The notes under the pieces were generated by a model. The model made no database searches, was not told the DNA's origin, and saw only the letters and a list, made by a program, of their open reading frames with translations. 52,347 nucleotides of DNA from Roseibium aquae (lineage in GTDB: Bacteria > Pseudomonadota > Alphaproteobacteria > Rhizobiales > Stappiaceae): positions 1 through 52,347 of the forward strand of contig NZ_VXDC01000016.1 in assembly GCF_008711285.1 (NCBI RefSeq), read 5' to 3'. Position numbers and translations under genes: made by a program. This document shows positions 41,055-49,567 of this stretch, one piece after another; position 1 is the first letter of the stretch, and every line of letters starts with the position of its first letter.

Positions 41055-42634
41055 TGGCACCTAAACACACCGGATTGGTGGACATGCATGGCCGGTCCAT
41101 CTCGGCACGGTCGCTCAAGACCGAGCAGGCGGGGGCCGAGCTCAGGGCCGTGCGCCGGAACGATACGTTCCATCCGGCGAGCGGTTTGACGCCGCAGCGC
41201 CTGGCGCGGATCCTGCGGGATTCGATCGATGGCGATCCGGAGCCCTATCTGGCGCTCGCCGAGGACATGGAAGAGCGCAACGAACATTATGCCGGGGTGC
41301 TGGGCACCCGCAAACGCCAGGTGGCGGGGCTGGAGATCACGGTCGAGGCGGCCAGCGATGCGGCAATGGATGTGGCCGCGGCCGATCTGATCCGCGAGGT
41401 CACGGAACGCGACCGGTTCCGCGATGAGCTGATCGATATTCTGGACGCGGTCGGCAAGGGGTTTTCCGCCACGGAAATCCTCTGGGACACGTCCGAGGGC
41501 GAATGGCGGCCAAAGGCGTTCAAGTGGCGCGATCCGCGCTGGTTCCGCTTTGACCGGGACGATCCGGAGCGTCTCTTGTTGCGCGGGGTCCAGACCGACG
41601 AGCCGCTCAAACCCTTCGGCTGGATCGTGCACACCGCCAAGGCCAAGTCCGGCCTGCCGATCCGCGGCGGGCTGGCGCGGGGCGCGGCCTGGTCGTTCCT
41701 GTTCAAGGCCTTCACCTTGAAGGACTGGGCGATCTTTTGTGAAAGCTATGGCCAGCCCTTGCGGCTCGGCAAGTTCGGACCGGGCGCGACGGAAGACGAC
41801 AAACAGAAGCTGATGCAGGCGGTCGCCGGGATCGCGTCGGATTATGCCGCGATCGTGCCGGAAACCATGGCGATCGACTTCATCGAGGCGAAACTCACCG
41901 GCTCGCTCGATCTCTATGAACGGCGCGCCGACTGGCTCGACCGGCAGATCTCCAAGCTGGTGCTCGGCCAGACCGGAACGACGGATGCGATTGCCGGTGG
42001 CCATGCGGTCGGCAAGGTGCATGACGAGGTGCGCGCCGACATCGAGGAGGCGGACGCCCGCCAGCTCGCCGCCAGTCTCAACCGCGATCTGGTCCGCCCG
42101 CTGATCGATCTGAACCTCGGACCCCAGAAAGCCTATCCGGCGATCCGGATCGGCCGGCCGGACGAGGTGGATGTGACCGAGCTGGTGGAGAATGTCGCCA
42201 AGCTCGTGCCGCTCGGGCTGAAGGTCGGCATGTCGACCCTGCGCGATCATCTCGGCCTGCCCGATCCCGATCCGGACGAGGAGGTTTTGGGGGCGCCAGC
42301 CCAGCAAGACCCGCAAACGCCGGACCAACCAACACCTCCAGCCAAATCTGAGCCATTACGGGCGCAAGCGTTCCGGACAGGGCCTGTGGCCGCGCCTCCT
42401 GACGCCGTTGAGCGGGCAGTGGATGGGCTGCTCGACGAGGGCTGGGAAAGGCTGGTGGGGCCGGTGGTTGACGGGCTGGACGCCGAGATCGGCGGGGCCG
42501 AGACACTGGAGGAGGTGCGGGCGATCATCCGGCGCCGGGCCGAATTCATGGGACTTGCGGCCTTTACCGACACGCTGGCGCAAGCCGCGTTTGCCGCGCG
42601 GATTTCCGGGGAAGCGGATGAGGATCTCAGGTGA
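41054..42634 (+). CDS. portal protein (Mu gp29, DUF935)
   Basis: This 526-residue protein is read from ATG 41054. It has the DUF935 blocks LTPQRLARILRDSIDGDPEP, HYAGVLGTRKRQVAGLEITV, and KDWAIFCESYGQPLRLGKF. It forms the dodecameric portal for DNA entry and tail joining. The stop overlaps the GTG start of the gpF gene. Confidence 0.95.
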   Translation: MAPKHTGLVDMHGRSISARSLKTEQAGAELRAVRRNDTFHPASGLTPQRLARILRDSIDGDPEPYLALAEDMEERNEHYAGVLGTRKRQVAGLEITVEAASDAAMDVAAADLIREVTERDRFRDELIDILDAVGKGFSATEILWDTSEGEWRPKAFKWRDPRWFRFDRDDPERLLLRGVQTDEPLKPFGWIVHTAKAKSGLPIRGGLARGAAWSFLFKAFTLKDWAIFCESYGQPLRLGKFGPGATEDDKQKLMQAVAGIASDYAAIVPETMAIDFIEAKLTGSLDLYERRADWLDRQISKLVLGQTGTTDAIAGGHAVGKVHDEVRADIEEADARQLAASLNRDLVRPLIDLNLGPQKAYPAIRIGRPDEVDVTELVENVAKLVPLGLKVGMSTLRDHLGLPDPDPDEEVLGAPAQQDPQTPDQPTPPAKSEPLRAQAFRTGPVAAPPDAVERAVDGLLDEGWERLVGPVVDGLDAEIGGAETLEEVRAIIRRRAEFMGLAAFTDTLAQAAFAARISGEADEDLR

Positions 42635-43419
42635 GCGTGGACCTGACCCCGCTGCCGCCCCGCGATGCCATCCGGGCGCTTCAGGCCCGCGGCGGGCGGC
42701 TCCATCCGTCCTTCGCCTGGCAAGATGTGTATGCCGAGGATCATGCGGCCATGTTCACGGTGGCGAAATCCGCGGGGCATTCGATCCTGGAAGACATTTT
42801 CAATGCCGTCTTGAACGCCCTCGAAAACGGCGAAACCCTGGACAGCTTTTCCCGCCGCCTGAAACCGGTCCTCGTTCAAAAAGGGTGGTGGGGGGAGGCG
42901 GTCGAGGTGGATCCGCTCACCGGCGAGCCGGTCAAGGTCCGGCTGGGGTCCTTGCGGCGGCTCCGGACCATCTTCGAGGTCAACATGCGGGTGTCCTATG
43001 CGGCCGGGCACTGGGCGGCGTTCGAGCGCACCAAGGCCCGGCGGCCTTATCTCCGCTATGTCGCCGTCCAGGACGGGCTGACCCGGCCGCAGCACTTGAA
43101 GCTGCACAATCTGGTGCTGCCCGTGGATCATGCCTTGTGGGACACGCACGCGCCGCCCAATGGCTGGAACTGCCGCTGCACACTGCAGAGCCTGTCAGAC
43201 GCCGACATCGAACGGCTTCAGGCCGAGGGTGGGGCGCTGCGGTTCGCGCCGCCCGCAGTTTCCTTGCTTCCCTGGACGAACAAGCGGACCGGAGAGGTGC
43301 GGCTGGTGCCGGAGGGGATCGATCCGGGCTGGGATTACAATCCCGGGAAGGCCGGGCATACCGAGACGGTGCGGCGGCTGGAAAGCCGTGGCGGGCCGGA
43401 TTTGGGACAAGCGCCATAA
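42631..43419 (+). CDS. minor head protein gpF (Mu gp30)
   Basis: The 262-residue protein starts at GTG 42631, overlapping the portal stop. It carries the phage_Mu_F/SPP1 gp7 domain with VNMRVSYAAGHWAAFERTKA and the conserved HAPPNGWNCRCTLQSLS near residue 185. It enters the head as a minor protein. In Mu the next gene is G and then the protease I. Here the phage operon is broken by the restriction cassette, and G lies further downstream. Confidence 0.9.
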   Translation: MSVDLTPLPPRDAIRALQARGGRLHPSFAWQDVYAEDHAAMFTVAKSAGHSILEDIFNAVLNALENGETLDSFSRRLKPVLVQKGWWGEAVEVDPLTGEPVKVRLGSLRRLRTIFEVNMRVSYAAGHWAAFERTKARRPYLRYVAVQDGLTRPQHLKLHNLVLPVDHALWDTHAPPNGWNCRCTLQSLSDADIERLQAEGGALRFAPPAVSLLPWTNKRTGEVRLVPEGIDPGWDYNPGKAGHTETVRRLESRGGPDLGQAP

Positions 43420-43580
43420 AGCGCCGCTGGGGCGCGTAGGGTGCGAAAGCGCAGGATGGGGCGGAAAAGAACCGCGCGGCGCTGTGGGGGTGTTTAAGGG
43501 GTGTTTAACGGGGGAATTGTGAGTAATGGGCAGTAACTAATACGAGGGATATTCGCATAGCGGCGAAATCCAAAGCGCGA
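43420..43580. other. entry side of the restriction cassette with GGGTGTTTAA repeats
   Basis: Two direct repeats of GGGTGTTTAA lie at 43488-43508. The second, within GGGGTGTTTAACG (43498-43510), is identical to 13 bases near the right end of prophage 1 (19756-19768). GC falls sharply after 43510, so the border of the foreign segment lies here. Confidence 0.45.
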
Positions 43581-44843
43581 TCAGCCTTGTGTAGAGTTTT
43601 CCAATAACGGTCGGATATCTGCTAGCATTTTTGCCTGCGCGGATATCAGATCTCCTCTGACATCAATTCGATAGTGATAAAACTGTGCGCCAGTCGCGAG
43701 ACGTCCGATCCGCTCCATCCGCTGGCTTTCGCCCTCGTTCGTTGGCGAGAAAAGAATGCCGAATGGCGCATTGGCCGCAGTAACGTGACTAATGATTTGG
43801 TATCGGTCAGATTCCTTTATCTTGGGCTTGTACTTAACTTCGCCGAGACCGATCACGTTTTTCCTACCGCGCCGAAATATCAGGTCAGGCTTCGTCGGAT
43901 ACGTCTTGTTGTCCTCGAACAGCCTGCCTTGGTGTTTGTTGCCATCGAGCACTGTGATCTTTTGTTCGCGAAGCGCATCGATAAAGGTCTTTCGAATGAA
44001 TCGCTCGAAAATGTCTTCAAGGTCGAAGAGGAAGGATGGCAGCTCCTTCCCGCTTGGTTCGAAGGTGAAGGCGATGCCACCGCCTGTCAGCAAGAGCTGA
44101 TAGACACGGAGCAAGCCTTCATAGTTGCCCCGTAGCCTGAGCGAGACGGTATCATCGAGGAAGAAGTCCTGCCCAGTCGGTTCGCGCTCATTGACGCGGC
44201 GCAGGGTATCGAGAGCGATCTGAATGAGACGGCGTTCTTCATCCCAGGATTTGGTCGGTGGAATAATCCGCGCAAAGCGCAGACAAGCGGCTTTGATAAT
44301 CTGGTTCACGGGGCTGTCGAGCCCGAACTCAAAAACGCTGGAAACGGTGTCGATGGGATTACCTCTTGAGAGATAACGGCTAATCGTTTGGCCGAACTCG
44401 ACACGCGGCTTGTAGAACCCGTCGACGGTGCGCGGATAGTAGCTTCGCTCGAGCCCTGCTGAGAGTGCGTCCCGCAGGTAGTGACAGAAGCTTCGCGCAA
44501 GAAGTTGGATCGGCGCAGGCTTGTCTGTGGTCTGATACCGCCTGATTGTCGGGAGAATACGATCGTATGTCTCCCCGCCTATTTCTAGCATCGTCCAGAG
44601 GTTCTCAATCGGAAACTTGGGGACGATGTTGAGTGTGATCGAGCTGGTCAGAGGCAAATAGCCTATGAGCCCGAGTGCCATGAGGTTCACACCATCGGCA
44701 ACGTCCTTGAATTCGAGAGCCTTGAGCTCGCGGGTTTCGGGCAGAATTAGCGAATGCCCGCGATGGTCAACAAGCTCACTGCGTGCGAAGTAGCGTCTGC
44801 CGCGTTCTTCGACTTCGACGATGCGTGTCTCAGGAAGTGGCAT
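43581..44843 (-). CDS. mcrC: McrC-like restriction nuclease subunit
   Basis: This 420-residue protein starts at ATG 44843; a TTG precedes it by one codon. The C-terminal PD-(D/E)xK nuclease has PTKPDLIFRRGRKN and VIGLGEVKYKPKI, with the D...E-x-K triad around residues 340-358. The N-terminal part matches McrC in regions such as VEFGQTISRYLSRG and DSPVNQIIKAACLRFA. McrC binds the GTPase ring of McrB and cuts DNA when two complexes meet. It is the last gene of the three-gene operon, 11 bases after mcrB. Confidence 0.9.
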   Translation of the reverse strand: MPLPETRIVEVEERGRRYFARSELVDHRGHSLILPETRELKALEFKDVADGVNLMALGLIGYLPLTSSITLNIVPKFPIENLWTMLEIGGETYDRILPTIRRYQTTDKPAPIQLLARSFCHYLRDALSAGLERSYYPRTVDGFYKPRVEFGQTISRYLSRGNPIDTVSSVFEFGLDSPVNQIIKAACLRFARIIPPTKSWDEERRLIQIALDTLRRVNEREPTGQDFFLDDTVSLRLRGNYEGLLRVYQLLLTGGGIAFTFEPSGKELPSFLFDLEDIFERFIRKTFIDALREQKITVLDGNKHQGRLFEDNKTYPTKPDLIFRRGRKNVIGLGEVKYKPKIKESDRYQIISHVTAANAPFGILFSPTNEGESQRMERIGRLATGAQFYHYRIDVRGDLISAQAKMLADIRPLLENSTQG

Positions 44844-44857
44844 CAATCCTGCCTGCC

Positions 44858-46486
44858 CTAGCCTTCAGCGGTTGCTTCGCCTTCGGCAGCCCCATCGTCA
44901 CCGTCATTATCATCACCCGCCGCCTCGGCTGCTTCGTCGATTTCGAAAAGCTCATCGACGGTTTCCTTGATGGCGTTGAATCTCTGGCGATCATGGAACA
45001 AGGTCCGCTGCAAGCCGAGCTTGACACGCCCTTCCCATACATCTGCCAAATCTTCAATGGTGCGAACATGAAGGAAATTTGTATGGCCAAAGCCAGCGGG
45101 GAAGGACTCATTCAGGATATCGAACAGGCGCAAGACCCGTGACAGCACTCGTTCCTCAACACCCTTGTCTTTGAGGTACTTTTGAAGGAACGGCTTGTCG
45201 GGCTCCATCATGATCACGATGAAGCGACGCAAGAGCGCATCGTCGAGATCGGTGACAGAGCGGTCGAACGGATTAGCCGTGGCCAGAACGATTAAGTTGC
45301 GGGGCAGCTTTGTCTTCTTGCCTGAGATTGCGAGCGTGAACTCCTTCTCGCGGTAATCGAGTTCAAGATAGGTAAGAAGCTCGCCGAAGATGCGCGCGAC
45401 ATCGCCACGATTCAGCTCGTCAATGACTAGCACGTATTTGTTGTCGCCATCTGTTTTTGCCCGCTCCGCAAAATTCAGGAAGTGGCGCGGGTCGAGCTTG
45501 TAGGTAACACTCTTGGCTTCGCCGTCTTCGTCCTGGGCCTCGACGGGACGGAACCCTTCGACGAAATCATCGTAGCCGAAGGCAGGATGAAACTGGAGGA
45601 ACAGCACGCGGTTTTCATCGCCGCCTGTAAGGAAATCGGCGATATCATGCGCGTATTTGGTCTTACCCGTGCCTGGCGGTCCTGCGAGAAGGAAGGAGTG
45701 GCTCGTATTTTTGTTGATGGCGTTGAGGATAACGGACAAGATCGCATCATCGCCGCTCATAATACCCTTCTTTGCGGGATCGTCCTCGGGCTCTGTGGGG
45801 GCTGGCGGTGCGGCGATATAGGCCGAAAGTTTGGGCGCGAGTTGTTTGATGAAGGAAGCATCAGTAGGCCGAGCATTCAGTGTGCTAGGCCAAGAGCGCT
45901 CCGGGTTCAGTTTGAACCTGCCCTTGTAGGGCGGTTGAAAATCCTGAAGTCTGAGTTCGGTCTGGAGTAAATGATCGTACAGGGCTTGCCAGTTCTCGAT
46001 CTCGTCTGGAAAGCCGTTGAAGGCAAAGAGCCAGACCATGAAGTCTTCAAAATCAAACGTTTCGGGGATTTCACTTTCGAGCGCGGGCTGGAAGTCAGCC
46101 GTGAGGCGCACGGTTGTCTTCTCGCCTTCAATATATCCTTTCAGCCGCATCTCGCGGTAGCCGCGACTGGAGAAGAGGTTGCCCCACATCTTCGTGTCTT
46201 GGCGGATCATGTAGTCGCCAGCGAAGTTTCCGCTCTTCCACTTGATGCCCTTCAGGCGAGGGCGAAGAAGGTTGTGGCCCGAGGGGTAAGCATCAACTCC
46301 GACAAGTTTAGCGTTAAAATAGCGGTCGAGAAAGTGATCGGTGCCGAGATTTTTGGACATATCGACGAAGTGGGCGGGGCCGACATCGTTGGCAGCAAAA
46401 ACAAAAGCGGGTATCAGCCAATTCGCACTGATCTCTTGAAGAGCCTCAATTGACGTTTTGATTGTTGGAATATCAAAGTACTGCAC
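44858..46486 (-). CDS. mcrB: McrB-like AAA+ GTPase restriction subunit
   Basis: The protein has 542 residues and is read from GTG 46486, three bases after the methylase stop. The N-terminal about 220 residues form a specificity domain unlike E. coli McrB. The AAA+ part has Walker A LLAGPPGTGKTKYA (about residue 262), Walker B LVIDELNRGDVARIFGELL (about 350), and the sensor ATANPFDRSVTDLDDALLRRF region (about 400) typical of McrB. The C-terminus is an acidic tail. It translocates on DNA and drives McrC. With a methylase in the same operon it is likely a modification-guided type II system rather than a solitary type IV one. Confidence 0.9.
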   Translation of the reverse strand: MQYFDIPTIKTSIEALQEISANWLIPAFVFAANDVGPAHFVDMSKNLGTDHFLDRYFNAKLVGVDAYPSGHNLLRPRLKGIKWKSGNFAGDYMIRQDTKMWGNLFSSRGYREMRLKGYIEGEKTTVRLTADFQPALESEIPETFDFEDFMVWLFAFNGFPDEIENWQALYDHLLQTELRLQDFQPPYKGRFKLNPERSWPSTLNARPTDASFIKQLAPKLSAYIAAPPAPTEPEDDPAKKGIMSGDDAILSVILNAINKNTSHSFLLAGPPGTGKTKYAHDIADFLTGGDENRVLFLQFHPAFGYDDFVEGFRPVEAQDEDGEAKSVTYKLDPRHFLNFAERAKTDGDNKYVLVIDELNRGDVARIFGELLTYLELDYREKEFTLAISGKKTKLPRNLIVLATANPFDRSVTDLDDALLRRFIVIMMEPDKPFLQKYLKDKGVEERVLSRVLRLFDILNESFPAGFGHTNFLHVRTIEDLADVWEGRVKLGLQRTLFHDRQRFNAIKETVDELFEIDEAAEAAGDDNDGDDGAAEGEATAEG

Positions 46487-46489
46487 GAT

Positions 46490-47509
46490 CTATACTTTTT
46501 TTGCTGTCCCTGGTTTGCGGAAGTTCTGTCTGTTGCCAGCCCACTCGTCCCAAAGCGGTGACGGTTTTTGCAGGCTTTCGACAAGGTCACCCCATGACGA
46601 GGAATGGTATCCTTCGCTCTCGATAGCACCCTGAACGTAGTCGATATAGTCATCACCCATATCGATCCCGACAACATTGCGGTGATGGGCCATCGAAGTC
46701 AGTACGGACGTGCCGCTACCTACAAAAGGATCGAGAACATGGCCGTTAGGGGGGCTTGCAACCTCGACGCAGCGCCGTACAAGCTCCGAAGGGAAAGCGG
46801 CATTGTGCTTAGCGCGCCGATTACGTTCGATAGGGATATTCCAGACATCCTCCTCAACTAGCTTGGAGCGATCAAAGCTGTAAAAGCGCGATTTGGAAAA
46901 CATGAAGACGAATTCGTATTGCCGATATGGCCTATCCCGCGCGGTCGGCTCAACAAATGCATTGCAGCGGTTCCAAATGATCGAACTGCGAAGCGTCCAG
47001 CCACGTTGCTGCATTTCGAAAGCAACTTTCCAGGGAATGCCGATCATACTCTTCTTAGGGATATCCCATCCGCTCACGTCAACGGGACGGACCTTCTTGC
47101 GAAAGAAGTTGCGGGATGAGCATTTTGGATCGCTGCCGTGGGGCTGCCCGTTCCCAGAATAGTACGTGTCGCCAATATTCAGGAAGAATACGCCTTCGGG
47201 ATGGAGGGTACGTTTGACTTCATCAAACACACCCATAAGTGCATCAACATAGTCGTCGACTGTTTCTTCGTGTCCGAGTTGGTCATCATATCCGTAATCG
47301 CGCACCCAAAAATAAGGCGGTGAAGTGACGGCAACATTGAAAACGTTATTGGGTAGCGATTTGAGCATAGTCGCGGAGTCCCCATGCATTAACCCCGCAA
47401 AGTGTCCAGCCTTCGACACATATGCAAAACGATCATAACTTTTCTGCGTATCAGTTGCTGGATCGTTGCCAATAGTAGAATGCTTGGAGTTTGAAGACTT
47501 TGTATCCAT
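46490..47509 (-). CDS. DNA amino-methyltransferase (SPPY type, m4C or m6A)
   Basis: This 339-residue protein starts at ATG 47509. The catalytic motif TSPPYFWVRDYG (about residue 83) precedes the target-recognition part, and the AdoMet motif DPFVGSGTSVLTS (about residue 258) follows. This order defines the beta class. S-P-P-Y is most frequent in N4-cytosine enzymes but also occurs in adenine enzymes. It leads the operon with mcrB and mcrC, separated by 3 and 11 bases, so it should provide self-protection. GC is lower than in the phage genes on both sides. Confidence 0.85.
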   Translation of the reverse strand: MDTKSSNSKHSTIGNDPATDTQKSYDRFAYVSKAGHFAGLMHGDSATMLKSLPNNVFNVAVTSPPYFWVRDYGYDDQLGHEETVDDYVDALMGVFDEVKRTLHPEGVFFLNIGDTYYSGNGQPHGSDPKCSSRNFFRKKVRPVDVSGWDIPKKSMIGIPWKVAFEMQQRGWTLRSSIIWNRCNAFVEPTARDRPYRQYEFVFMFSKSRFYSFDRSKLVEEDVWNIPIERNRRAKHNAAFPSELVRRCVEVASPPNGHVLDPFVGSGTSVLTSMAHHRNVVGIDMGDDYIDYVQGAIESEGYHSSSWGDLVESLQKPSPLWDEWAGNRQNFRKPGTAKKV

Positions 47510-47786
47510 AATTGCAATATGCTCTCTCGTGACAGTTAAAGAAATGCCTCCGACTCATTTCCATCTGATGGATTAAATCACCTCAGTTAAATTCTTTTGA
47601 TCAAAGCCCATCACAGCCGACCTTTCGGAATTGAACATCAATTGATATCTTTTTCAGATATAAGTGCATTAACGAACGGTGCCATCTAGAATCACTAGCC
47701 AATTTTCCCATACCCTATAATAGGCGAGCGGCGCGTCAATCTATGATTTCATTTGTGATCGACCCGCAATAATGAACGTCCTCCCC
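47510..47786. other. intergenic region upstream of the restriction operon
   Basis: This AT-rich sequence holds no gene. It must carry the minus-strand promoter of the methylase-mcrBC operon, though no clear pair of boxes stands out. Phage-like composition resumes at about 47760. Confidence 0.4.
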
Positions 47787-47810
47787 CACGCCTCCGCCCG
47801 GATGGTCTGA
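47787..47810 (+). repeat. cargo-slot boundary motif, copy 3
   Basis: The core CCACGCC-CC-CCCGGATG then TGA is the same as before the two tape measure genes, but here it precedes the protease gene by 27 bases. It marks the downstream end of the restriction cassette. Confidence 0.6.
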
Positions 47811-47837
47811 TCCCCGCTCATCCCCCAAGGTTCGCTC

Positions 47838-48890
47838 ATGTCCAAGCGAACCGACCCCTTTCTGATCACCGCCGCCGATCCAGTTGCCGCGCCTGACGCG
47901 GGCGCCGATCCCTGGATCAAGCTGCTGCCTTCGGGCACGTTTTCCACCCGCGACGGGCGTGGCCCGTTCACGGCCGGGGACGCAGATCAGCTTCAAGCAA
48001 TCATTGCCCGCACCAAGGCCCATCTCGGGCAAACCCAGATGATGGTCGACTATGACCACCAGGCGGTGTTTTCGGCTGTTGAAGGCGTTGGCGGCACAGC
48101 CAAGGCCGCGGGCTGGATTTCGGACTTCGAGGCGCGGGCGGACGGGATCTATGGCCAGGTCGCCTGGACCGAGGCGGCGCGGACAGCGCTGGCAGCCCGG
48201 GAATACCGGTATCTCTCGCCGGTGTTTCTGACCGACCGCTCAGGCCTGGTTGTGCGGCTTGTGAATGTGGCGCTGGTCAATCTGCCCGCCATCGATCTTG
48301 CCGCCATCGCGGCGCGGGCGCATCTCACGCAAAAGGATAGTTCCATGGATGAACTGCTCGAAGCCCTCGGCCTTGCCGCGGGCACGGGGAAGGCTGAGGC
48401 CGTTGCGGCGCTCCGCGCCCTGCAGGACACACAAACCGCGATCCGTGCGGCGGCCGGTCTGCCCGAGGGCAGTGATGGCACAGCCCTGGTCGCCGCCGTT
48501 CAGGCAGCGTTCGACAGAGGCGCGCCGGATCCGACCCAATTCGTTCCCATCGACCAGGTGACCGCGCTTCAACAAGACCTTGCCGCCCTGCAGGCCTCGC
48601 TGGCCGCGGACAAGGCCGAGGCCCTGGTGACGGCCGCCATTTCCGGGGGCAAGCTCGCCCCCGCGCTGAAGGACTGGGGCCTGCAGCTTGCTACGGCCGA
48701 TCCTCAAAAATTCACCGCCTTCACCGCAACGGCACCGGTTCTGACCGCCACGCAGCTGGGGTCCAAGCCGAGAGACGCCGGGGACCCGGATCTCTCCGAG
48801 GCCGACCGGCAGGTCATGCGCCAGATGGGGCTGTCCAAAGAGGCCTTTGTCGCGGCCCGGGCCGGGTCTGACCAGGAGGTGCAGCCATGA
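47838..48890 (+). CDS. head maturation protease (Mu gpI)
   Basis: This 350-residue protein starts at ATG 47838. The N-terminal half matches the Mu I protease family (PWIKLLPSGTFSTRDGRGPF, MMVDYDHQAVFSAVEGVGG, REYRYLSPVFLTD, VNVALVNLPAIDLAA). The C-terminal half is helical and serves as scaffold. The family cleaves itself and the scaffold during capsid maturation. An internal start gives the scaffold alone. The stop overlaps the next start. Confidence 0.9.
   Translation: MSKRTDPFLITAADPVAAPDAGADPWIKLLPSGTFSTRDGRGPFTAGDADQLQAIIARTKAHLGQTQMMVDYDHQAVFSAVEGVGGTAKAAGWISDFEARADGIYGQVAWTEAARTALAAREYRYLSPVFLTDRSGLVVRLVNVALVNLPAIDLAAIAARAHLTQKDSSMDELLEALGLAAGTGKAEAVAALRALQDTQTAIRAAAGLPEGSDGTALVAAVQAAFDRGAPDPTQFVPIDQVTALQQDLAALQASLAADKAEALVTAAISGGKLAPALKDWGLQLATADPQKFTAFTATAPVLTATQLGSKPRDAGDPDLSEADRQVMRQMGLSKEAFVAARAGSDQEVQP
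48345..48890 (+). CDS. nested scaffold protein (Mu gpZ-like), internal start
   Basis: ATG 48345, in frame within the protease gene, has AAAAGGA seven bases upstream and begins MDELLEALGLAAGTGKAEAV. The product would be the 181-residue helical scaffold without the protease, as gene Z in Mu lies inside gene I. Confidence 0.6.
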   Translation: MDELLEALGLAAGTGKAEAVAALRALQDTQTAIRAAAGLPEGSDGTALVAAVQAAFDRGAPDPTQFVPIDQVTALQQDLAALQASLAADKAEALVTAAISGGKLAPALKDWGLQLATADPQKFTAFTATAPVLTATQLGSKPRDAGDPDLSEADRQVMRQMGLSKEAFVAARAGSDQEVQP

Positions 48891-49297
48891 CGGCTTTGAC
48901 AACAGACCGGCGCACGCCGGAACGCTCCGGCGACCGCCGCCAGCATCCCGTGAAGGCCGGGGCGACGCTTTATGCGGGCGCGCTTGTGGCGCTCGGCGCG
49001 GACGGGTTCGCCGTGCCGATGACCACCGCGACCGGGCTGATCGCGCTCGGCCGCTGCGAGACCCGGGCGGACAACAGCGCCGGCGCGGACGGCGACATCG
49101 CGGTGACGGTGGGCGCCGGGATCTACCGGTTGTCCAATTCCGCCGGCGCCGACGAGATCACCACGGCCCATATCGGCCAGGCCTGTTATGGCGTGGACGA
49201 CCAGACCGTGGCGCTGACGGATGGCACCGGCACGCGGTCGCCCGCGGGCACGGTGTTCGACGTCGATCCCCAGGGCGTCTGGGTCGATTTGCGGTGA
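48887..49297 (+). CDS. DUF2190-like head protein (decoration)
   Basis: The 136-residue protein starts at ATG 48887 in the protease stop. It is a beta-rich, glycine- and alanine-rich protein with VKAGATLYAGALVALGADGF and YGVDDQTVALTDGTGTRSPA, as in DUF2190 capsid decoration proteins. The position between scaffold and major head protein supports this. Confidence 0.7.
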   Translation: MTALTTDRRTPERSGDRRQHPVKAGATLYAGALVALGADGFAVPMTTATGLIALGRCETRADNSAGADGDIAVTVGAGIYRLSNSAGADEITTAHIGQACYGVDDQTVALTDGTGTRSPAGTVFDVDPQGVWVDLR

Positions 49298-49567
49298 GGC
49301 AGGTTTATTCGTCTTTCCCCGCTTGTTTGGCGCGGAGAGGGAACGGAATGGATCCCCGATCAAGTCGGGGATGACGATGGAGCAAGGATCAAGGCACGCG
49401 GGTCCCATCAGCCCCGGCGCGTCACCCCGGACGACGCGAAGCGGAGATCCGGGGTCCATACCCTTGTCCCCGACGAGCCTCGGAGCTGCCTGTGTGCCAG
49501 CGAGCGGCCGGGGATGACGACCGAATGAGTGGCGGGAAATCCGCACTGACAATGGAGTCCCTTTGAG
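49298..49567. repeat. REP-like elements between head genes
   Basis: One hairpin with 8-base arms ATCCCCGA/TCGGGGAT lies at 49352-49372. A second unit with CACCCCGGACGACGCGAAGC and GAGATCCGGGGTCC follows (about 49421-49457). These are common intergenic repeats of Alphaproteobacteria. No gene is supported in the 270 bases; the element separates the major head gene from its upstream operon. Confidence 0.65.
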
